Assembly (NCBI GenBank): GCA_964644655.1
Contig: CAZXYA010000260.1
Coordinates: 1-12,260 of the forward strand
Direction: 5' to 3'
Origin: JAFMDF01 sp964644655
GTDB lineage: Bacteria; Bacteroidota; Bacteroidia; Chitinophagales; Saprospiraceae
DNA length: 12,260 bases
Under the pieces are notes generated by a model. That model saw nothing but the letters and a program-made list of their open reading frames with translations, was not told the DNA's origin and ran no database searches. Below are positions 7,707 to 12,260 of this stretch, one piece after another. The position numbers were made by a program, and so were the translations under genes. How positions within the stretch are numbered: the stretch's first letter is position 1; every line of letters begins with the position of its first letter.

Positions 7707-7729
7707 CCGCGTAGCGGTCGATTTTTTTT
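7707..7729 (+). terminator. Possible intrinsic terminator after module 1
   Basis: CCGC (7707-7710), loop GTA, GCGG (7714-7717) is followed after four bases by a run of eight T (7722-7729). The stem is short, so this is a weak candidate. A similar CCGT-GTA-GCGG hairpin occurs at 11811-11821 after the other FISUMP gene, with one G-T pair replacing G-C, but it lacks the T-run there. Confidence 0.4.
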
Positions 7730-7842
7730 GGAAATAGGCGGACTCAATACAAAGGAAATTCTACCCTAGATTCTTTCTGAAACAACAAAACTTTTATTAT
7801 CTTTCCGAAATAATCTATTAGCTTATTAATCAAAACATTGGT

Positions 7843-8027
7843 ACTTAATTTTGTAAGTACTCAATAAAGGTAGTTGGTAGCACAAACTTTAGTTTGTTCG
7901 GGACGCTGACCTTTAGGTTAGCGATTATCAAAACAGGTCTAAAGACCTGTATCCGGAACAAACTAAAGTTTGTGCTACCAGTTAAAAACACCTATTGAGA
8001 ACTTACTTAATTTTGTAATTACTCAAT
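7843..8027. repeat. Palindromic element 1, flanked by 23-bp direct repeats
   Basis: Perfect 25-bp inverted arms lie at 7875-7899 and 7956-7980, extending to 28 of 29 pairs at 7875-7903/7952-7980. Inside are two more hairpins: 7904-7923 (9-bp stem, loop TT, one wobble) and 7933-7950 (8-bp stem, loop AA). Each arm is itself a small palindrome, so four hairpins in a row share a CTTTAG or CTAAAG core. Near-identical direct repeats flank the element at 7843-7865 and 8005-8027 (22 of 23 matches), as after insertion or duplication. It looks like a non-coding palindromic mobile or MITE/REP-like repeat; no coding capacity. Confidence 0.7.
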
Positions 8028-8097
8028 GTACCGACGAATGAATTCGACGGGTACAGATAAAAATTAGAAAACGTTTCAGCAGGATATAATTGCTAAA

Positions 8098-8283
8098 CGA
8101 TATGGAATAGATTGTACGGATTAGGCATGAACCTGTATGGGTGAACCGCAAGGATGTGTTGGCAGTTGATTTTTGCGGATTTCTTAATACGACTTAAAAA
8201 AATCCGTAGCCCTCCCGTCCGCAAGCGGTTCACAAACGATGTTTGTTCATACCTAATCCACTAAATCCGTACAATCTATATCG
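8098..8283. repeat. Palindromic element 2, long imperfect hairpin
   Basis: Nested inverted arms support one long stem. TAGATTGTACGGATT (8108-8122) pairs perfectly with 8264-8278. The outer CGATAT (8098-8103) pairs with 8278-8283, ATTAGGCATGAAC (8120-8132) with 8245-8257 (one mismatch), GTGAACCGC (8141-8149) perfectly with 8225-8233, and the central CGGATTTCTTAA (8176-8187) with 8194-8206. A small CCGC-AA-GCGG hairpin sits at 8219-8228. The design suggests either a structured RNA or a non-autonomous palindromic repeat. Nothing in it resembles a protein gene. Confidence 0.6.
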
Positions 8284-8376
8284 TCTGATTTGCTGAGTTT
8301 TAGAATAAAAAATCCCTAAGTAGTTTGAAAGAGGAAATTGAAAAAACAAAAGTAACACTTAGCACTAGTGAATAAT

Positions 8377-8597
8377 GGGCGCAATTGGGATTTGTCCCCA
8401 AGAAATAGTGCCGTAGGTACTTAATATGGGTAGAATAAGTGTAAAAAAATAACATTTGGTCGTGCCGTAGGTACGCAACATGATTTTGAAACCGATGTTA
8501 CGTACCTACGGCACGATTAGGTTGGTTGTTTACGCTCTTTATTGTGCTACCCATGTTTAGTCCCTCTGGGACTTGGGGACAAATCCCAATTACGCCC
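8377..8597. repeat. Palindromic element 3, ending just before the TIR gene
   Basis: Inverted arms of 26 bases at 8377-8402 and 8572-8597 match at 25 positions. Inside, ATGGGTAG (8425-8432) pairs with 8547-8554, and the core CGTGCCGTAGGTACG (8461-8475) pairs perfectly with 8501-8515, continued by AACAT/ATGTT. A third partial copy of the core motif GTGCCGTAGGTAC lies at 8408-8420. A GTCCC-TCT-GGGAC hairpin occupies 8560-8572. The right arm ends 17 bases before the TIR start codon, so the structure could affect expression of that gene, but a mobile palindromic repeat is as likely. Confidence 0.65.
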
Positions 8598-8614
8598 TGA
8601 ATAATTTATAAAAT

Positions 8615-9427
8615 ATGCCAATACCAAAAATATTTATCTCCTACGCCCATGAGGATATAAAATTTCAAAAAGAGTTAGTGAAGCGACTCAAACCCCTAAA
8701 AAGGAAAAAAGAAATTGTGCTTTGGCATGATGGGGTTATTATGCCAGGAGAAGAGTGGGATGCGTCGATTAAAAAGCATTTAGAAGCAGCCGATATTATC
8801 ATTATATTGTTGAGTGCTGATTTTGTAGCGTCAGATTATATTTATGAAAAAGAATTACCTCGGATTATTGAGCGGAGGAAGAATGGGGAAATCGAATTAA
8901 TTCCTATTATAGCAAGAGATGTTGTTTTGGACGGTACGGGGCTTGGTGATTATCAATGCCTTCCGCAAGATGAATACCTGCGCTTGAAGCCTATTGTTCA
9001 ATGGGACGAACGGACGATAAACAAAGCTTGGGTACAAATTGATAAAAAGATTAGAAATGTTATTGATAAGTTTAATAATCCAGATGCCGATAGTGAAGCG
9101 GAAGCAACTACTGAAATTGACCATCCATCCGCCCCTCCAATTATAGGAAGCGGTGGTAATGCGATTGATTTGCCTGCACTCAAAAAAGAATTAAAGTTAG
9201 CAGTAGTCAAAGATTTGGGTAAAGCACTCAAAAAACTAGAAGGCGTATTATCGTCGGATTCCTATCTTTATAATTCTATGATTCAATTACAAGCACAGCA
9301 TAGTGCTTATAAACGAGATACGGGAATGGGCGTTATTTTACCAGGCAATTCGAACGTTCAGCGGAATAAAATTACTTATGCTTTTCAGTCGCTGGTGGAT
9401 GAATTGGAAGAAGATGATTTGATTTAA
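8615..9427 (+). CDS. TIR-domain effector with C-terminal effector-associated (EAD-like) domain
   Basis: The TIR domain (about residues 4-152) is a close paralogue of the one encoded at 277. Shared features are FISYAHED (7-14), KRLKPL, WHDG, LLSADF.ASDYI, the YQCLP and KPIV.W motifs, and the predicted catalytic glutamate E80 in SDYIYEKEL. Probable activity is NAD+ cleavage. A low-complexity linker (155-184) leads to a helical C-terminal domain (about 185-267) with the pattern YNSMIQLQ...GVILPG..N..RNKITYAF.SLVDELEEDD. This looks like the small death-like effector-associated domains (EAD11-type, from memory) that act by homotypic pairing. The neighbour 21 bases downstream begins with a matching domain, so the two proteins probably form a signalling pair. 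The iSTAND-like part of the first TIR protein is absent here. Confidence 0.85.
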   Translation: MPIPKIFISYAHEDIKFQKELVKRLKPLKRKKEIVLWHDGVIMPGEEWDASIKKHLEAADIIIILLSADFVASDYIYEKELPRIIERRKNGEIELIPIIARDVVLDGTGLGDYQCLPQDEYLRLKPIVQWDERTINKAWVQIDKKIRNVIDKFNNPDADSEAEATTEIDHPSAPPIIGSGGNAIDLPALKKELKLAVVKDLGKALKKLEGVLSSDSYLYNSMIQLQAQHSAYKRDTGMGVILPGNSNVQRNKITYAFQSLVDELEEDDLI

Positions 9428-9448
9428 GCGTCAATTAAGAACTTAACT

Positions 9449-11758
9449 ATGGAGAACCTACACAATATAAAAATTCGACTTAAAAACGACTTACCCAAAG
9501 AAGGAATTAATCAAGTCCTTAAAACCCTAAAAGGACTAATTCCTGAATCTGCGCCTAAGTATAATTCGGTTATTCAGATTGAATCGGCTTATAAAGAGGT
9601 AAAGCTGAGTATCATGGATGGTATCTTGGAGGAGACTGCCATTAAAAAATCGAATGCGGAGATTCGGGGTCGTTTATTAAAATTGATTGATAGTTTGGAA
9701 GCAGCGGATTTTGATAAAAAGACCAAAAAATCTACCCTTGCCAAAAATCAAGAAATCCGAAAAGGGCATGTTTTATACAAAATACCGCAAAAAATGCAGC
9801 TTTGGCAGGAGGCTCGATGTTTGGTGAGGATTGCCTTTGAAAAAGCCATGTTGGTAGAAGATTTGGATATTGATGAAAATACTCAATTTCGGATGAATGT
9901 GCGGATTTCGGATTATATGAAAGTAGAAGTGTTTGACCCTGCGGCTTCCCCCGTTTTTGAAATAAGAACAACAAGTGAACCCGTACAAATTATTGACCAA
10001 GATGATTACACAGAATGGAAATTTTACATCAAACCACTACAAGCTGGCGAACATAAATTGGAACTAAAAGTCACCATCATGATAAATATTGATGGGGAGA
10101 TTAGAGTAAGAGAAAAGACATTGGAAGAGAGTGTGGTGATTGTTTCCGAAGAAATAGAAGCAGAAGAGCTTATTACTTTTAAGCGGGATGCAGAAGCCTT
10201 TGTTTTGCCTTGTGCAGTAGATACCTTAGCACCATCAGCTAGTGGCTTTAGGTTGCCCAAAGCCATCCGACCAATGGCAATGGCTTTATTATTTTTGATG
10301 ATTGGGAGTACGGTGACTTACGCCATGCAGTCACCTATTCAAAGAGACTGGATAAGAACGCATTATATTGATGGAAAAATATTAGGCGATGCTGCTGCTT
10401 ATGATGAATTTATTCAACGGCATGAAAGGAAGCCAGCAGCAAATCAACGGTATGATAGTAAAAGCCAAACCTTAGTAGAACGTGCCACTTTTGAAAAAGC
10501 AGTCGTTAAAGAAACGCCAGAAGCATTTGAAGAATATATCGAAAAATATCCCGAAAATGGGCAATATTTAGAACAAGCGACATGGCAAGTAGCTACTTTG
10601 TCTGGCGAACCAGAAGCTTATTTGGACTATAAAGAAAAATATCCACACAAATTAGAAAGAGTCCAAACGGCTGTAAAAGAACTAAAAATATTAGAGCAGA
10701 AGGTTTGGGAAGAAGTACAAAGCAATCAAGATATAGAAAGTCTTGGACGTTACCTCCATTTATACCAAGATTTAGATGGACAGCATATCGAAGTAGCAAA
10801 AGAAAAACTAAAGGAGGATAAAATTTGGGCATCAGCAGTAGTTGATAAGCCTAGTGATACTATTGATAAAGCAACTAATGAAACAACCGCTATTGAAAAA
10901 GGATTATGGACGTTTGTCCTGTCTCAAAATGAAAAGAAGGGCTATGAAAATTATTTAAGTAAATATGGAGATGATGGTACTTATGCAGATAAAGCTAAAG
11001 ATAGTTTGTCAACTATTGCCCAAAGAGAAAAGTTAGCTTCCGAGGCTTTGAAAGAAGCAAGGCTTTGGAAAGGAGTCGTATTAAAACCAAGCAAAGCAGC
11101 TTATCAGAACTATATCAGGCAGTTTCCCAAAGGAAAATATGCTGAAAAAGCTAGGATAACTATTGATAGTTTTAAAACTGTTGAGCAACTTCAGCAAACT
11201 AGACAAGCGGAAAAGGCGCTTTCTGATAAGCGTAAAGAGGAAACTGTTATTGCAACTCCTACTACACAAGGTACTTTTATTGACTCGGATGACAACCAAG
11301 TTTACCCTTATCTAAAAATAGGCAAGCAAATTTGGATGACTAGAAATATGAATAAGGATATAGCCGATTCTTTTTGCTATGATAATAACCCAGAAAATTG
11401 TAAAAAATACGGCAGATTATATACTTGGGAAGCCGCTAAAAAAGTTTGCCCTAAAGGTTGGCATTTGCCAAAACATGAGGAATGGAAAGTATTATTAGAC
11501 AATTATGGCGGGGAAGGTTCCAATTCTTATCAAGCTTTGATTCATGGTAGTGATAGCAATTTTGCCGCTTTGCTTGGTGGCAAACGCTTCGGCGATGGTG
11601 AGTTCTACTACCTAGGCGAGTTCGGCGATTACTGGTCAGCGTCAGAGAAGGGTGCCGACAACGCTTGGTTCTACATCTTCAGTAGCTTTAACGGCGGAGT
11701 GAGTCGGTACAACGACTATAAGGAGTTGGCGTTCTCTTGTCGTTGCCTCAAGGACTAA
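9449..11758 (+). CDS. Single-pass membrane protein: EAD-like, beta domain, TM, repeats, FISUMP
   Basis: The N-terminal 1-90 is a helical domain resembling the C-terminus of the preceding TIR protein (YNSVIQIE...DGILEE....N.EIRGRLLKLIDSLEAAD). Residues about 103-235 form a beta-rich domain that I do not recognise with certainty (HVLYKIPQKMQLWQEARCLVRIAF). One TM segment lies at about 272-293, preceded by K/R residues, so the N-terminus is cytosolic. A helical repeat region (about 310-575) follows, with recurring aaY..Yi.kyP.g.Y...A motifs like TPR or Sel-type periplasmic scaffolds. The C-terminal FISUMP domain (608-769) has GRLYTWEAAKKVCPKGWHLP, NFAALLGG, YWSASEKG and AFSCRCLKD. I read it as a transmembrane receptor: FISUMP outside, adaptor inside contacting the TIR effector. 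The domain order is clear; the role is inferred. Confidence 0.85.
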   Translation: MENLHNIKIRLKNDLPKEGINQVLKTLKGLIPESAPKYNSVIQIESAYKEVKLSIMDGILEETAIKKSNAEIRGRLLKLIDSLEAADFDKKTKKSTLAKNQEIRKGHVLYKIPQKMQLWQEARCLVRIAFEKAMLVEDLDIDENTQFRMNVRISDYMKVEVFDPAASPVFEIRTTSEPVQIIDQDDYTEWKFYIKPLQAGEHKLELKVTIMINIDGEIRVREKTLEESVVIVSEEIEAEELITFKRDAEAFVLPCAVDTLAPSASGFRLPKAIRPMAMALLFLMIGSTVTYAMQSPIQRDWIRTHYIDGKILGDAAAYDEFIQRHERKPAANQRYDSKSQTLVERATFEKAVVKETPEAFEEYIEKYPENGQYLEQATWQVATLSGEPEAYLDYKEKYPHKLERVQTAVKELKILEQKVWEEVQSNQDIESLGRYLHLYQDLDGQHIEVAKEKLKEDKIWASAVVDKPSDTIDKATNETTAIEKGLWTFVLSQNEKKGYENYLSKYGDDGTYADKAKDSLSTIAQREKLASEALKEARLWKGVVLKPSKAAYQNYIRQFPKGKYAEKARITIDSFKTVEQLQQTRQAEKALSDKRKEETVIATPTTQGTFIDSDDNQVYPYLKIGKQIWMTRNMNKDIADSFCYDNNPENCKKYGRLYTWEAAKKVCPKGWHLPKHEEWKVLLDNYGGEGSNSYQALIHGSDSNFAALLGGKRFGDGEFYYLGEFGDYWSASEKGADNAWFYIFSSFNGGVSRYNDYKELAFSCRCLKD
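11582..11758 (+). repeat. Candidate DGR-type variable region, 769-residue gene
   Basis: Gap-free counterpart of 7458-7634, with the identical 42-nt block at 11633-11674 and an identical CTTCAGTAGCTTTA segment after one variable codon. Variable codons against the small FISUMP gene include GAC/TTC, TTT/GAT, GTC/TAC, AAC/TTC, CTT/GAT, GAC/ATC, ACC/AAC, GGC/TAC, GGC/AAC, TAC/GAC and GAT/TAT. All of these can be reached from AAC or AAT by changing adenines only. The final 30 nt before the last base of the stop are identical to the end of the giant gene. Confidence 0.65.
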
Positions 11759-11784
11759 TTCGTCGGAGACGGATAAAATCCGAC
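11758..11784 (+). promoter_or_regulatory. Second copy of the stop-codon hairpin
   Basis: ATTCGTC (11758-11764), loop GGA, GACGGAT (11768-11774) repeats the hairpin at 7634-7650. The single change (C to T) turns one G-C pair into a G-T pair, so the fold is kept. The alternative GTCGGA/TCCGAC pairing (11762-11767 with 11779-11784) is also present. Similarity to the first copy continues about 12 bases further and then fades. Confidence 0.6.
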
Positions 11785-11799
11785 TATTTGTCAATTTGA

Positions 11800-11883
11800 C
11801 TATTCTATTACCGTGTAGCGGTCTCGGATAAAGTGACGGAAGGAATGATTGGAGAGGTGATTAAAAAATTAAAACAACAATAA
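11800..11883 (+). pseudogene. Possible coding remnant between modules 2 and 3
   Basis: A short open stretch ends VSDKVTEGMIGEVIKKLKQQ followed by TAA at 11881-11883. The in-frame stop at 11797-11799 closes it upstream, and a GTG at 11833 would give only 16 residues. The amphipathic, lysine-rich tail looks more like the end of a real protein than random sequence, so it may be the leftover C-terminus of a gene lost when the cassette was rearranged. The evidence is thin and chance is possible. Confidence 0.2.
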
Positions 11884-11893
11884 TTTGGATTGA

Positions 11894-12260
11894 ATGACAA
11901 AACCAAAACATGACATATTTCTAAGTTATTCTAGTAAGGATGCCAATCGAGTTAAACCGATTGTGGAGTTACTAGAGGCGCAAGGCTGGCAAGTCTGGTG
12001 GGACCCCAAGATTCCACATGGAACTCGTTTCGATGCCTATATAGAAGAACAATTAAATCAATCCAAACTAGTTGTGGTTGTATGGTCGAAGCATTCGGTT
12101 AACTCCAAATGGGTAAGAGCGGAGGCTAGTGAAGGAGATAGTAGAGACGTTTTATTTCCCATAAAAATTGATGAAGTAAAACCACCATTGATTTTTAGAG
12201 CATTTCAAACGACCAATCTAGTAAATTGGAAAGGAGAGGAAAATAATAGGGAGGTACTTG
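11894..12260 (+). CDS. Third TIR-domain protein, 3' end beyond the window
   Basis: The partial protein has 122 residues and is almost all TIR domain. HDIFLSYSSKD (6-16) is box 1, followed by GWQVWWDPKIPHG (31-43), VVVVWSKHSVNSKWVRAEA (60-78) with the predicted catalytic glutamate E77, then LFPIKIDEVKPPLIFRAFQT. It belongs to a different TIR subgroup (WW.D..I..G..F, W[VI]..EA, RDVLFPI..D) from the two TIR proteins earlier in the window. The start is fixed by an in-frame TGA at 11891-11893 directly before the ATG. Whatever follows the TIR domain lies outside the window. It is 135 bases downstream of the FISUMP receptor gene and may begin a new module. Confidence 0.85.
   Translation, partial: MTKPKHDIFLSYSSKDANRVKPIVELLEAQGWQVWWDPKIPHGTRFDAYIEEQLNQSKLVVVVWSKHSVNSKWVRAEASEGDSRDVLFPIKIDEVKPPLIFRAFQTTNLVNWKGEENNREVL

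Larger units (their letters stand above)
7635..8614. other. 980-base gene-free region rich in nested palindromes
   Basis: No protein gene can be supported on either strand. After the FISUMP hairpin and a possible terminator (7707-7729), the stretch 7730-7842 shows nothing I recognise. From 7843 to 8597 there are three consecutive long imperfect palindromes, listed separately, each with its own sequence but the same nested design. The last arm ends 17 bases before the ATG of the next TIR gene. Confidence 0.7.

Noticed and set aside
8309..8374. Short open stretch encoding KKSLSSLKEEIEKTKVTLSTSE
   Set aside because: It is very short, lacks a good start, and sits between palindromes; I cannot tell it from chance.
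8408..8515. CRISPR-like array from the repeated GTGCCGTAGGTAC motif
   Set aside because: There are only three copies, one inverted, with irregular spacing and no spacer structure. They belong to nested palindrome arms.
7635..8614. Template repeat, reverse transcriptase or retron-like RNA in the gene-free region
   Set aside because: I found no stretch resembling the FISUMP cassettes with A-rich codons and no reverse transcriptase motifs. The inverted repeats alone do not make a retron.

Overview
The window is an AT-rich, all-plus-strand accessory region that reads like a Bacteroidota genome. The reasons are three FISUMP domains (Fibrobacter succinogenes major paralogous domain, common in Bacteroidota and Fibrobacterota), PKD and CarboxypepD_reg-like modules, A/T-rich leaders without clear Shine-Dalgarno sequences, and low-GC codon use. 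A filamentous or aggregating member of the Saprospiria is a guess and is not proven by the sequence. No rRNA, tRNA, CRISPR array, transposase or reverse transcriptase is visible.

Layout. Module 1 (277-7634) has a TIR protein with a probable inactive-STAND-like domain, a MoxR-family AAA+ ATPase, a giant three-transmembrane protein (PKD, degenerate vWA-like, TPR-like, SH3b-like, CarboxypepD_reg-like, C-terminal FISUMP), and a small exported FISUMP protein. A 980-base gene-free stretch (7635-8614) follows and holds three consecutive long nested palindromes. Module 2 (8615-11758) has a second TIR protein, closely related in its TIR domain to the first, with a C-terminal death-like 'effector-associated' helical domain. 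Next to it is a single-pass membrane protein that starts with what looks like the same helical domain and ends in FISUMP. Module 3 begins at 11894 with a third, different TIR protein cut by the window edge.

How the genes may work together. The recurring theme is a cytosolic TIR effector (probable NAD+ hydrolase), a transducer (MoxR plus vWA, or a paired helical adaptor domain), a membrane span, and a non-cytosolic FISUMP domain. This resembles the MoxR-vWA and effector-associated-domain conflict systems described by Kaur, Burroughs, Iyer and Aravind (from memory).

The most interesting signal is at the 3' ends of the three FISUMP genes. They share near-identical, GC-richer end cassettes with long identical blocks, a common terminal block, and, in two of three, the same hairpin directly at the stop codon. 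Between genes 4 and 6, 21 of 24 differing codons are nonsynonymous, and 19 of those 21 keep the third base. That is the pattern expected from adenine mutagenesis of AAY-type codons by a diversity-generating retroelement (DGR). No template repeat or reverse transcriptase is in the window, so the retroelement would have to act from elsewhere. My model is a transmembrane, retroelement-diversified recognition system wired to TIR suicide effectors; this is inference.
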